A stretch of 64,000 nt of DNA from Ovis canadensis (Eukaryota; Chordata; Mammalia; Artiodactyla; Bovidae): assembly GCF_042477335.2 (NCBI RefSeq), contig NC_091251.1:92085501-92149500 (forward strand). Direction: 5' to 3'. The first letter of the stretch is position 1; each line of letters begins with the position of its first letter. A model generated the notes under the pieces. That model worked only from the letters and a program-made list of their open reading frames with translations. It was not told the DNA's origin and searched no databases. Positions 42,580 to 53,939 of the stretch are shown here, in pieces. The translations under genes were made by a program, and so were the position numbers.

Positions 42580-42714
42580 GGAGAAGGCAATGGCAACCCA
42601 CTCCAGTACTCTTGCCTGGAGAATCCCAGGAATGGGGCAGCCTGGTGGGCTGCCGTCTATGGGGTCGCACAGAGTCGGACACGACTGAAGCGACTTAGCA
42701 GCAGCAGCAGCAGC
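42580..42714 (+). mobile_element. Bov-A2-type SINE monomer in the SMOC1 3' UTR
   Basis: Runs from ggagaaggcaatggcaaccc to gcgacttagcagcagcagca with an (AGC)n tail, sense to the transcript. It lies between the stop codon and the poly(A) signal, so the mature SMOC1 mRNA should carry it. Confidence 0.92.
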
Positions 42715-43766
42715 ACATATTAAGCAGGAGAGGGGAGGCAGAGAAGAAAAAGACACCCCGCGGGACGTTTTGTTTAGTAGTTAAATTTCATATCTGAGGT
42801 AGAAGCACAGAAGGCCTGTCCTGGTGAGTGTGGTGCCCACCCAAGGCTTCTCACCTCTCGCACACCCGTGAGTGAGGCTTCCTGAGACAGCGCCCAATGC
42901 CAAGGTCAGGCTGGGCAGCTACTTCTGAGGTCCTCCTTCTCCCCTGCTGTTCTCTGGTCAGCGTAAGCCTGAGGGAAGAGTTGTGTCCATCACCTTGTTG
43001 GTCACTCAACCTTTTTTATTTTTATTTTTTAAACTCAGTACCGAGGTTCTTCCTGTTTTCCTAAATGCTCTTACGGGCTTCCAGGCTTGAGGCCAATTCC
43101 AGATTCATGTTGGGCCTGTTACTTCTGCATCCCTTGGAAGTGAGGACAGAATGACCCAGCCATGGGGAAATCCAGGCCTAGCTTCCCACAGGTATTTTAC
43201 TGTGATTCCAACATGGACCACCCAGCCTTCTGGTCATACCCCAGCTTCCTCTTGCCTGGGGTAGCAGGGGTGGGGGCATGGCCATCCAACAGTCATCCAA
43301 CAAAGGGTGACAGGTGACACCGAACCCTCCTTCCCGTGAGCAGCCATAGCAGCAAGGAGGGAGGGTGGGCAGTTTTCCAGGACCGGCGCCTTTGTGGATT
43401 ATTTTTGGAAATCTGGCCATATCTCTGTGTATCTCCTATCCCATCCCATCCTCTGACTGGAGAAAGTTCTTGCTGTCCTAATGAAAGTCCCAGAGGTTGT
43501 GTCAGGGTGACTGGAGACCCCATCCCAACGTGGTAGGATGGAACGAGAGCCCTGGCCCATCAGTCTGGACCAGAAAGCCCGGTGTGCTGGCTGGGTGGAC
43601 TTTCCGGAAGACCTCAGCCTCCTTCCCTGCCCTGAAGGAAGTACCTCTGTGAAGAAAGTTGGAATCTGCCCAGGACATCTTCTCTCTCACACACATGTGG
43701 AGGCTGAGTTGTGTGGTTTTCCTTTGTGAGGAGGGAGGGAGACCGTTTGTAGCTTGTTTTATAAAA

Positions 43767-43772
43767 AATAAA
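43767..43772 (+). terminator. SMOC1: Poly(A) signal AATAAA of SMOC1
   Basis: Canonical AATAAA inside an A-rich run, followed 15-45 bases later by a GT/T-rich stretch (ttggtggcggttgcc, then tctttctttgggtgg) typical of a downstream cleavage-stimulation element. Cleavage is expected near 43785-43795. Confidence 0.8.
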
Positions 43773-43790
43773 AAATGCGTAAACCTTGGT

Positions 43791-46245
43791 GGCGGTTGCC
43801 TCTTTCTTTGGGTGGCTCCCTTTGATGGAAAGCGTTCATTTCCTTAAAGGTTTAGTTGTTTACTATGGCCCAGGTGCCCTCCACTCTGATCCTAGGCAGT
43901 CTGAGGGGCTAGAAGAGAAGGGGAGCCAGAAGTGGCCATGAGGTGGTGCCCCGCTTGCAGTGAAGACCTTGATACCCTGGGCCCTTGCCTACAGTGCTGG
44001 TACCCTGTTTGTAACGCTTCCTCTGACCTGCCTCTATGCAGCTAGCCCCGCAAGCCATCACTTGAAAGCAGGGGATGTTGCTGGCGGTGCTTGGTGGGCA
44101 GGGCTGTGGGAGCCTGTTCCGTGGCACAGACTGATGGGAGTGGGGATATTGGCTGTAATCCTGAGCTCAAGACCCCAGGCTGGGAAGCAACTGTACACAG
44201 GGAGCAGGCCCCAGTGGGGTTTATGCCGTCTGTGCCCTAGTTTTGTGGGGCACGTATTCAGGTCAAGGCGGCTGGTCTGGCTCACGTTGCTAGAGGCCTT
44301 CAGGGTGGACACTGCGGCAGAGGTGAGGCTCCAGACTGTTTCTGGTGCTACAGACATCTTTCCCCTTTGCCTCCCTCTCTGCACAAACAGCTGTGTCCAG
44401 AAGTGGCTTCCTCTCCCACCTCTGAGAACTTCCTTCTGCCACCTCCATTCCCTTACCCTTTGCAGGTAAGCAGAATACAATGCCCTTGAAAATGACCCTG
44501 CCCCCAGCCCTTTCTTTAGCTAAGCATTCCTGGGAAAGGATCTCAGCCTTCAGATGGGGTCCGGCAGGTTTCCCTCCTCCAGGGCTAACAGTGAGCTGCT
44601 GTGTCCACGGGCCCTGAACTAATACACCAGCCCAGTGCCACAGGCATCATCTCCATCTTACAGGTGTGGTCACAGGCTCAGAAGCTCAGTGACTTGCTGG
44701 GTTGCACCAGGCTAGGAAAGACACAGCCGGGCATCACCTTCAGATCTTTCCCTCCAGGCCCGGAGCTCTGCTCACTGCGGGCTGCCTTCCTTCAGGCACT
44801 AGAACATCAGCCTTCTCCTTCCTTCACTCTGCGTGGCTGTATTCAGCTGTGAGTGCATTTTTTTTTCTTTCTGCATAGTTTAGAGTCTTATTAAAAAACC
44901 ACTAATTGCAGATGCCTATCATGGGCTTCAGGGATTGGGAAGAGAAATAAAGGAAGTGTTTGCTCATGCAGGACCTCACTGGGAGACTTGGGGTTGACCC
45001 TGCAGCCCTGTTTAGGCTTCCTCTGCTTTCTCCAAAGACGAGAGGGCCATTCCTAGTGGCAGTCAAGGAAAAGGGAACCGTAGACCAATCCTGTTAATTC
45101 CTTCACCCAAAGGCTTCTGAGTCATGCTTGGCTTTTGTAGGGAGGGGAAGACCGGGGACATTGTCAGTTGGATATCAAGAGATGACTGCTGCTGGGGTCC
45201 CTCAGATACTATAAGAGGGGTCTCCAGGCTGGTACTCATCCCTGGTTTCCCCAGGGGTCTGGGAATCTGGCAGCACCAGACTCCTGGTAGGGAAAAAACC
45301 CAGAGAGAGCCAGTCTGCTCATCTGACCATTTATTCCAGGTTCCTGAATGACCCACAAGGCCATTAGGTGTGCCCATCAAGGACATTGAAGAACTTCTTG
45401 GAAACCTGATCTTCTGGCATTTGACCTCCCCCCCCCTCCCGTTTTATAGGGGCGACAGGCAAAACTTGATCTTTTTCATGCAGTGATACCAAACCAAGCC
45501 CTCATTCTTGTGGCCTGGATCACTATGCCCCTTTGTGTGACTTTCACGAATTAAACAGGAAAGGGGCATGACTTTGATTATATGCCTGTCAGGTGTGTGA
45601 CACAGGTATCTCTTGTCATTTCTTGTAGAATCTGACCCATCCCTTATACTCTTCTGTGCCAGCACCTTATTGGGGCAGCCTCATCCTTCCCACCGTGTGC
45701 GCTGCTCCCCTTCTTCCCGTAGCTGCTCTGTGAAGGTCCTGTTGCCTGGGGTCTTCCTAATCAAAGTTTTGATTGCAGCTAATGGTCTGCCATCCTGTGT
45801 GTGATGCATGCGCTAACGCTGGTCGTCCACATGCTTGGCGGTGGAGGGCCACTGATTGCTTCGATGCGGTGTCTTCACTGGATGACGGGCACGTTGGTGA
45901 ATTACTCATAAGAATCAGCAGGGACCAGGATAAGACGCAATAACACACATTCTGCTCCCTACCCACTTAAGTCACAGAGGTATTTGTCTCCCTCCTGGAG
46001 CATATCCATCACTCGTCAGCAAGGGGTACTTCTTGTCATCAGGGACCCAGGTTGAGGGAGGCTCCATTCTCCTTGATTGTGAAGGCAAAAAAAGAGAGAG
46101 AGAGAACATGCTACATTGTACCCTGGTTCTTAAAGCTTCCATCTGATAGTGCCATGTCACTTTGTCCACATCTCAATAACTACAACAAATCACATGGTCC
46201 CATCTAGCTCAAGGGCAGCTGGCAAGTGCTCAGAAGCAGAATTAG
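43791..46245. other. Intergenic flank, nothing recognised
   Basis: No coding exon and no repeat I can name on either strand. A short C run (cccccccctccc) lies at 45428-45439. Open frames here show no domain. Confidence 0.45.
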
Positions 46246-46340
46246 TACTGTGGAACTTCAGCTCCCCAACCAGGAGTCCAACTCGCACCCCAGCATTGGA
46301 AGGTGAAGCCCTGACCACTGGACCGCCAGGGAGTCCAGGG
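46246..46340 (-). mobile_element. CHR-type SINE fragment, antisense
   Basis: The 3' signature ctccccaaccaggagtccaa ... ccactggaccgccagggagt of the antisense tRNA-derived head. The rest is missing. Confidence 0.75.
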
Positions 46341-46620
46341 GGGTCTGTTAACAGAAGTAGAATTAGTATTTGGTGGACAACTCTGATGACTATCACAACA
46401 TAGATTATCTTTGTATTTTCCATATTGATGGGGAAAATCTGCAATTTTTACATTGTCCAAGAATAAAAAGACTTGCTTTTCACAGTTTCCACAGTGCATT
46501 TTATGTCAATGACTTCTGACATAAAGGTTAATGATCATTAGGGTAATGATCATTCTCTCTGTTGTGGGTAAAGAAGAGGATGAATGCAGCTTCTCTCCCT
46601 TAAGCTACCACGCCCCACCC

Positions 46621-46662
46621 TGGGGAGGGGAGGGGAGGGGCCGGGGTGGGGGTGGGGTAGGT
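46621..46662 (+). repeat. G-quadruplex-type G-run block
   Basis: Seven runs of four or five G separated by one or two bases (ggggaggggaggggaggggc then ggggtgggggtggggt). Meets the G3+N1-7 rule many times over on the + strand. Confidence 0.85.
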
Positions 46663-46827
46663 CTCAGGTAACTATCCACGCCCCAGTGCTGGAGAACTTG
46701 GAGAGGGAGCAAGTAACTATGTGAAAGCAGCTGAGGAATTGCTGCATCCTGGGGGTAAATGTGGCATTTTCCCTCTGCCATCCTGGCCCTCGGCTGTGCT
46801 CCACTGCATCTTCTTTCCTCAGGGTTC

Positions 46828-47760
46828 AGTTCAGTTCATTTCAGTGGCTCAGTCATGTCCGACTCTTTGCAACCCCATGGACCGTAGCACGCCAGGCCTC
46901 CCTGTCTACCACCAACTCCCAGAGTTTACCTAAACTCATGTCCATTGACTCAGTGCTGCCATCCAACCATCTCATCCTCTGTCGTCCCCTTCTTCTCCTG
47001 CCCTCAATCTTTCCCAGCATCAGGGTCTTTTCAAATGAGTCAGCTCTTTGCATCAGGTGGCCAAAGTATTGGAGTTTTAGCTTCAGCATCAGTCCTTCCA
47101 ATGAATAATCAGGACTGATCTCCTTTAGGATGGACTGGTTGGATCTCCTTCCCAGTCCAAGGGACTCTCAAGAGTCTTCTCCAACACTACAGTTCAAAAG
47201 CACCAATTCTTTGGTGCTCAGCTTCCTTTATAGTCCAACTCTCACATCCATACATGACTACTGGAAAAACCATAGCCTTGACTAGACAGACCTTTGTTGA
47301 CAGAGTAATGTCTCTGCTTTTTAATATGTTGTCTAGGTTGGTCATAGGTTTCCTTCCAAGGAGTAAGCGTCTTTTAATTTCATGGCTGCAGTCACCCTCT
47401 GCAGTGATTTTGGAACCTTCCAAAATAAAGTCTGCCACTTTTTCCACTGTTTCCCCATCTATTTGCCATGAAGTGATGGGACCGGATGCCATGATCTTCG
47501 TTTTCTGAATGTTGAGCTTTAAGCCAACTTTTTCACTCTCCTCTTTCACTTTCATCAAGAGGCTCTTTAGTTCTTCTTCGCTTTCTGCCATAAGGGTGGT
47601 GTCATCTGCATATCTGAGGTTATTGATATTTCTCCCAGCAATCTTGAGTCCAGCTTGTGCTTCCTCCAGCCCAGCGTTTCTCATGATGTACTCTGCATAT
47701 AAGTTGAATAAGCAGGGTTACAATATACAGCCTTGACGTACTCCTTTTGCTTGTGACAGC
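46828..47760 (-). mobile_element. BovB LINE, 3' end with part of the reverse transcriptase
   Basis: Antisense BovB copy. The frame on the minus strand at 47187-47684 encodes a 165-residue piece of the BovB ORF2 reverse transcriptase, with the YADD catalytic box in NNLRYADDTTLMAESEEELK, followed by the HEIKRRLLLGRK and [11 protein letters not shown] region. The frame is broken before and after, so the element is dead. The 3' tail (46828-47160) is the ART2A-like region from which Bov-tA SINEs borrow their 3' end. Confidence 0.93.
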
Positions 47761-47864
47761 TCAGGCAGTTCCCATACCTTCCAGGTTACGTCAGTTATTT
47801 ACCAGCTCAGTTCTGCCCAGTGACAAAGCTTCAGTCTCCAGCTTGGTTTAGCTCCTCCTTCCCT

Positions 47865-47884
47865 ATCTGTCTGTCTGTCTGTCT
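47865..47884 (+). repeat. (TCTG)n microsatellite
   Basis: Five TCTG-type units directly before the Bov-tA element. Confidence 0.9.
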
Positions 47885-47885
47885 A

Positions 47886-48070
47886 TGAAAGTCGTTCAGT
47901 CTTGTCTGACTCTTGGCGACCCCATGAGCTGTAGTCCATGAACTTCTCCAGGCCAGAATACTGGAGTGGGGAGCCTTTCCCGTCTCCAGCGGATCTTCCC
48001 AACCCAGGGATCAAACCAGTCTCCTGCATTGCAAGCGGATTCTTTTCCAACTAAGCCCCAAGGGAAGCCC
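47886..48070 (-). mobile_element. Bov-tA-type SINE, antisense, with small deletions
   Basis: From gaaagtcgttcagtcttgtc to ctaagccccaagggaagccc. Confidence 0.88.
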
Positions 48071-48309
48071 AATAATACTGGGGTGCCCAATGGTGAACTG
48101 GCAGCCCAGCAACTTGGAGAAGAAGAGCAGGGGGGCTTCAGTCAGTCTCTGAGACAATTCTTCCTCTACTTTATCCTGAAGCAGCTCTCCCGAGATGATG
48201 GGGAAGGAAAGAGGGAAAGGAAAACCATGAAGGTCTCTGTTTTTTTTTTTTAAGGTATTTTTCATGTGGACCATTTTTTTAAAAGACTTGATTGAATTTG
48301 TTACAATAT

Positions 48310-48450
48310 TGCTTCTGTTTTATGTTTTAGGGGCTTTTTGGCCCCTAGGCATGTGGGATCTTAGCTCCCCGACTAGGGGTCCAACCTGCACTCCCTGCAT
48401 TGGAAGATGAAATGCAACCACCAGACAGCTGGGGAATCCAGGGGGATCTG
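48310..48450 (-). mobile_element. CHR-type SINE fragment, antisense
   Basis: Contains cccctaggcatgtgggatct and tagctccccgactaggggtc, the antisense tRNA-derived head, ending ctggggaatccag. Confidence 0.75.
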
Positions 48451-48586
48451 TTTAAAGAAAAGAGTTGTTTTCCTTTCTGCTCATTGTGGCAGCTTCTCAG
48501 GTTGGCGCTGCTTGCCCTCTGGGTGGTAGATGCTCAAATATAGTATGGGATATTGTGGGGCCCATGCTGGATCTGGGTGCCCTGCC

Positions 48587-48616
48587 CACCCCCCACCCCC
48601 CCACCCCCCCCCCCAC
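48587..48616 (+). repeat. C-run/AC simple repeat
   Basis: ccaccccccaccccccc-type runs followed by (AC)n. On the minus strand this is a G-run block. Confidence 0.85.
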
Positions 48617-49593
48617 ACACACACAGAGCCCATGTGTGGGAAGTCCAGTTCTGGCTTGACCTTTTCCACACTTCCGCACACCAATGCATGATGCCATGTC
48701 CACTTTGCTCCTAGGACCTTGCCTTGGGTTTTAGACCTAAATTGTAGATCACACCTGGCTCCCTTCTGGGGAGTCCATTCACCCATGGGAAACTCACACA
48801 CTCTTGCTGTACCAGTTGGTGGGAGTGCAGGTTAATCCTTATCACCTCTTCTGTACATCTCTCCAACTTCTCCCCACCCCTGCTTCACTAGGTAGAAGAG
48901 GCTGATCAGCAAGTTGCCTGCATCACAGGTGTCTAACTGGGAAAAGAGGTGTCAGACCAACAGCCAGCTTATACCCCCCATGAACAATTCTCTCGGAACC
49001 TCCCTGCTTTTTCAGCTTTAAGGAGGAGAGGAGGCAACCCATCTCCTTCCACTCTCTCCCCCATCCTTTCATAGATTGGGCTGGGGAAGGGTGGCTAGTT
49101 CCAGAGCTATTTCGAGTGTTGTGCTCTCTTAGCAGAGGGTATCAAGTCCTTAACTGCTGGGATCCTTGGCATCTCTGTTTTCTTCATTTTGAGCCCTAAT
49201 CATTAATTCTGGGGAAGTAGAAAATTTTTGCTCCATCAAAGTCCTATGATGGAGGGTTGCAATGATAGATGGTGGGTTGAACTATGATAGTGGTGAATGC
49301 AAGGGAAGAGGACCCCAGAGAGAATCTCTGGTTGCTCCAATTCCAGTCCCAGGGACCTCCAGCCTCCCGCCATCTCAGAGCCCTAATTGAGCTTGCTGCT
49401 CTAGACAACTCTGCCCTCACGGTATTGACCCCAGGACCAGGCAGGACCCAGGGGGCCAATTCATCTCCACTCCTCCAATGGGCTCCTATGCTGTATGAAT
49501 ACATCTAAATTCCCATTTAGATGAACCGTTTCTTTAACCCCCTGTGATGCTGACCCAAGGGAAGGAATTGAAGCTTTTTAAGGGGAGTTCTTT
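48617..49593. other. Intergenic stretch without recognised elements
   Basis: No exon or nameable repeat. Confidence 0.4.
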
Positions 49594-49605
49594 CAGAGAT
49601 GTGCT

Positions 49606-49740
49606 GCTGCTGCTGCTGCTGCTGAGTCGCCTCAGTCATGTCTGACTCTTAGCGACCCCATGAACTGCAGCCTACCAGGCTCTTCCATCCGTGGATTTTC
49701 CAGGCAAGAGTACTGGAGTGGGGTGCCATTGCCTTCTCCG
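49606..49740 (-). mobile_element. Bov-A2-type SINE monomer, antisense, with CTG tract
   Basis: Starts in (CTG)n and ends attgccttctccg. Exact 12-bp duplication CAGAGATGTGCT at 49594-49605 and 49741-49752. Confidence 0.94.
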
Positions 49741-49879
49741 CAGAGATGTGCTATGTAGCTGCAAATGGAACCCGAGGTTTTTCAGTCCCCTATCCTCCCC
49801 CACTCTCCCATGTTTAGCAACTCTTTTCTATAGACATCTCTCCTTCCTATTAAAGACATAGACTCTGCTTTCTGAGGGG

Positions 49880-50090
49880 CTTCCCAGCTGGCATTAGTGG
49901 TAAGGAATCTACCTTCCAATGCAGGAGACTTAAGAGACGTGGGTTCGATCCCTGGGTTGGGAAGATCCCCTGGAGAAGGAAATGGCCACCCTCTCCAGTA
50001 TTATTGCCTGAAAAATTGCACGGACAAAGGAGCCTGGCGGGCTACAGTCCATGGGGTCGCAGAGTCAGACAGGACTGAAGTGACTGAGCA
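49880..50090 (+). mobile_element. Bov-tA-type SINE, sense
   Basis: From ggcttcccagctggcattag to gacaggactgaagtgactga. Confidence 0.9.
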
Positions 50091-51239
50091 CGCAGGCCCA
50101 CTGCTTTCTAAGGAGGCACCCTTGAGACCCAGTAGAGCCATGCTGGGCAGAGATGACTCCAGAGTGTTTAATTTGACTCCCTTGATCCTAGGTGCCTTTA
50201 AAATCCTTGGCCTGGAGGAGACCTGGACCCAACAGATTCTAAGACCAGAGAAGTTTACTTGTTTGGGGCAGGAAGGTTGGGGAGGCGGCTCTCTCCTTGA
50301 GGAAGGCGGCGGGGAGTCAGCAGGAGATGGTGGGGAGGACCCTTGCACAGCAGCAGTAGCCCAGCTAAGGCGCGAAGTCGGAGCCTCTATAGACCTGGCA
50401 CACTTGGTGGTGTTAATTTCCCAGAGTCCTGGACTTAGAAGATCAGCTTTTCATCCTGCTTCAGCCGTTGAACTACCTTGGGTTTCAGGTAACTGGCTTC
50501 ACCTTTAAAGACTGATTCTCTCTGCCTGGGCTCTTTGCTCTACCGCACACAGGGCAGCTGGTCTCACACTGCAGGAGGTTTGTGTCCTTCAGGGGACAAG
50601 GAGGCACCCAGACAGGGAAGACGTGCTGAGCGTCCTCAGAGGAAAGCGGGCACATACAGGATGGGGGGAGATGCAACAGATGCATCTTTAGGAAGTGGGA
50701 CGGGAGTGAGAAAGCATCCTTGGAGGGAATCCACATTGTGGGCCTGCGATTGTCAGGAAAGGAAGGAAAAAAAAATATGCAGAGATGTTTAGAGAGGAAA
50801 TAAGATGCAGGCAGAGCAAGAGGTGAAGCCACGTGAAGGGAGAGGGAGAAGCGAGGCAAGAAGGAAATCAGCAGTGGCTGAGAGAGCCCTGAGGGAGGGT
50901 CACGGCTGGTGAAGAGTCGTGAAAAGCTGAGTTCAAGAGGAAAAAATTATGATGCGGGGAGGGAGGGAGGGAGAGAGAGGACTAACAGGCCTGGAGCAAG
51001 GGTGGAGGAAGAGGATTTGGGAAGAATGAGGCATCTCAAACTGGAAAAACAAACTAGAAATAGGCTGAGGTGTCTCTGCTGGACTGCTGGAGTTTGAGGT
51101 TTTCACACTGGTGACTGAGCGCTGCAGGGCAGCATGTGGGCTATTTTAAGCAACTTCAGAATAGACTCAGGAGAATGGCGACTGCTCTGGAAAATCTGCT
51201 AGGGAGATTATTCTGGTCCTAGACTCAGCTCTTCTCAGG
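50091..51239. other. Intergenic stretch, purine-rich in part
   Basis: No gene recognised. A purine-rich region at 50800-51010 contains (GGGA)n at about 50956-50973 followed by (GA)n. Confidence 0.45.
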
Positions 51240-51591
51240 TATTGCAGAAGACTCTTGAGAGTCCCTTGGACTGCAAGGAGATCCAACCAGTCCATCCTCA
51301 AGGAAATCAGTCCTGAATATTCACTGGAAGGATGGAAACCAAAACTCCAATACTTTGACGACCTGATGTGAAGAACTGACTCATTGGAAAAGACCCTGAG
51401 GCTGGGAAAGATTGAAGGCAGGATGAGAAGGGGACGACAGAGGATGAGATGGTTGGATGGCATCATCAACTCAATGCACATGAGTTTGGGCAAGCTCCGG
51501 GAGTTGTGATGGACAGGGAAGCCGGGCATGCTGCAGTCATGGGGTCGCAAAGAGTCGGACATGACTGAGCGACTGAACTGAACTGACTGAG
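51240..51591 (+). mobile_element. BovB 3' end / ART2A-type element, sense
   Basis: From attgcagaagactcttgaga to gagcgactgaactgaactga, the BovB terminus with its characteristic ACTGA repeats. Confidence 0.9.
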
Positions 51592-52332
51592 ACTCAGCCC
51601 GGATCTCTGTTGCACCCAAGCTCCTGGACACTTCCTCTTGGGTGTCCCAAAAGTCTAGAAAACTCGGAGTAACTAAGCCTGTGCGTGCCATCTCCCTCCA
51701 CCTCTCCTCAGTGCTAGGCACAACAGCGGCTGCTCCCCCCAAGCCTGGGACCCCACAGTCCTGCTTCTCTCCTTGCTCCAATGTCCTTCCCCTCTGTCCA
51801 TCCAGCTGGCCAACTATATTTCAATACATCTTAAAAAAGGAACTAAGATTAAAACAATAACAATCATTATTCTTCTGACTAATATTTGAAACTACTCAAG
51901 CATTACTTCCTTTTAGAAAGAACCCCCAACTCCTCTGTTCATTATATGCTGCTTTAGAATCAAATGCTGGTGCTTCAGGGTCCTAGAAGATTGCCCCTCT
52001 GACCACCAAAGCGCATGTCCTTACCCAAATTACAATCAGTAATTCTCATGTCTATTACTTCAGCTAGACCAAGGTCACCACCTTAGGCTTAGAATAACCT
52101 GCAAACCTGAATGAGGGCAGTTATATGAAAACATTCAAAGGATGTAGGAGATACAGTGAGATGTTTATATGGGAAGAATTATGCAATTAGCACGTTTAAG
52201 AAGAAAACCTGATATACAAACAGAAAGATACTGTGGTTTGTCTTTAGAGAGCAGTATTGAATATGCATATTTGAATGTATGATGAAATTACATGGTAAGA
52301 GGGAGAGAGAAGTTATAGAGCATAGTGGTTTG
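51592..52332. other. Intergenic stretch without recognised elements
   Basis: AT-rich from 51800 on. The segment ccaactatatttcaatacat at about 51810 may be a ruminant L1 tail (weak). Confidence 0.4.
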
Positions 52333-52517
52333 GAGCAGTAAATCTCACACTTGAGCTGCGCGTTGGATTCATTTGGAGGGCTTGTTAAACACAGTTTGCT
52401 AGGACGCATGCCCAGGGATCTGGAATCTGGGATGAGGTCTGAGAATTTGCATTTATAATAAATTCCATGTGCTGCTGATGTTACTCATCTTGGGACTATA
52501 CTTTGAGAATCATTGGA
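52333..52517 (+). repeat. MER5A-type DNA transposon remnant
   Basis: Non-autonomous hAT element: tttggagggcttgttaaaca, then ctgagaatttgcatttataa and the end ctttgagaatcattgga. Near full length. Confidence 0.8.
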
Positions 52518-52529
52518 TTAGAATGTGGT

Positions 52530-52765
52530 TTCTAGTGTCAGATGAATCCAAGTACATTCTGGTGCTTCCAAGAGGTAGTTGGGTGACTGTGAGCAAATTG
52601 CTTGTCTGCTCTGAGTCTCAGTTTCTTCATCTGTAAAATGGGGATAAAGGGTCTTTCTCACAGGGTGGCCACAGTGGTTCAGTGAGGTAATGAGGATAAA
52701 GTATTGATACCTGGCACAGTGCCTGGTACAAAGCTGGGGCTCACTCTCTGTGAGTCATCATCTTC
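52530..52765 (+). repeat. MIR SINE
   Basis: Good MIR: gtttcttcatctgtaaaatg, then cacagggtggccacagtggt and cctggcacagtgcctggtac. Confidence 0.82.
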
Positions 52766-53093
52766 CTCCTCTTTCTCTGTATCATCAGTGAACTTTGGCA
52801 CTGTGAAGAGCCCAGAAAATTGCCTACTTGGATACATGAAAAAAAATCCAAGACCTTGATAAGTTAAGTCATCTTCTGCAGATCAGACACCTAGCTTGTG
52901 ATAGAGATATAATTAAAATTCTTGGCTCTTAATTTAGTATTCTTAATGGAGCTTAATTTGGCACGTCTAAAGAGAGAGATGACGTATGTGAGCAGAAAAG
53001 TCCATTAAATGTGGAAGCAGAAGTGTGTCTACTGTGATGTTGAGTAACACATCATGTCAGTATCTAAAATATGAGATGTTTAGGGAAAGGTAT

Positions 53094-53309
53094 GAGCTTC
53101 CCTTGTGGCTCAGACTGTAAAGAATCTGCCTGCAATGCAGGCGAGCCGGATTCGATCCCTGGTTCAGAAAGATCCCCTGGAGAAGGGCATGACAGCCCAC
53201 TCCAGTATTCTTACCTGGGGAATTCCATGGACAGAGGAGCCTGGGGGGCTACAGTCCATGGGGTCGCAAAAAGTCAGACACGACTGAGCGACTAACACTA
53301 CTACTACCA
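53094..53309 (+). mobile_element. Bov-tA-type SINE, sense
   Basis: Complete copy (gagcttcccttgtggctcag ... cagacacgactgagcgacta), flanked by an exact 14-bp duplication TTAGGGAAAGGTAT at 53080-53093 and 53310-53323. Confidence 0.95.
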
Positions 53310-53323
53310 TTAGGGAAAGGTAT

Positions 53324-53935
53324 CGTGAAATTTACTTACTGAGGCAGTGAAATGAGATGTAAATAGCATGATGAGATGTACATCCCATTGCAGAAATGTA
53401 TGATAGAGGCCGTGTTAAGATAATTCCTTGAGGAGAAGGGTGAAGGGACAGTTCAATGTCAGCAGCAAAGCCATGTGATACACCAGGGCAGGGAGGGAAA
53501 GTGGAGACAGCACTCACTATGGGAATCTGCTCCCTCCTCACTCCCTCCCAAGCCCCCTCCCCCCCTTCCCCCCACCAGCTTTACTATGAACTAGCTGTGT
53601 GTCCTTGAGCAGTTAGCTTTCCCTCTCTGGGCCTCCTCAGCATTCTCACCTGTGAGTGCCTACTATATGTCACGCGCTTTGCCAAGTCTGTTATCTCATG
53701 AAATCATTGCAACAACTCTGTATGCTATGCTAGAAATCTGCCTGACTCTCTACATCTATTCTTCCCCTTCTCCACTGCTGCCTGCTCTGCCATGGAGGGC
53801 TGGCTTGTGTGAATTGCATCGGTGGAATTCTAGTGCTGTCTGGATAAACCGGGAGTCCAGCAGGAGGTGGGAGGGTGGGAAGGGAGGAAGGAAGGGTATT
53901 TATTCCCCTGGTTCTAGTCTTAGGTTTGCCTTGTA
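53324..53935. other. Intergenic stretch, partly old repeat
   Basis: A C/T-rich tract at 53540-53578 and a MIR-like piece near 53655-53730 (gtgcctactatatgtcacgc). The block ccatggagggctggcttgtg to gggtatttattcccctggtt looks like an old interspersed repeat that I cannot name. Confidence 0.4.
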
Positions 53936-53939
53936 CTGA

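Larger units (their letters stand above)
41737..43790 (+). other. SMOC1: SMOC1 3' untranslated region
   Basis: About 2.05 kb from the stop to a poly(A) signal. It contains an AT-rich block at 42055-42115 with a Pumilio-type UGUAUAUA, an inserted ruminant SINE with an AGC tail at 42580-42714, and a T-rich tract at 43013-43033. The end is inferred from the AATAAA at 43767 and a GT/T-rich downstream element. No transcript was available to fix the exact cleavage site, so the end could shift by some tens of bases. Confidence 0.85.

Noticed and set aside
47187..47684. 165-residue minus-strand frame as a host gene
   Set aside because: It is BovB LINE reverse transcriptase, broken on both sides.
51167..51781. 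204-codon minus-strand frame
   Set aside because: Most of it is the complement of the ART2A/BovB tail at 51240-51591.
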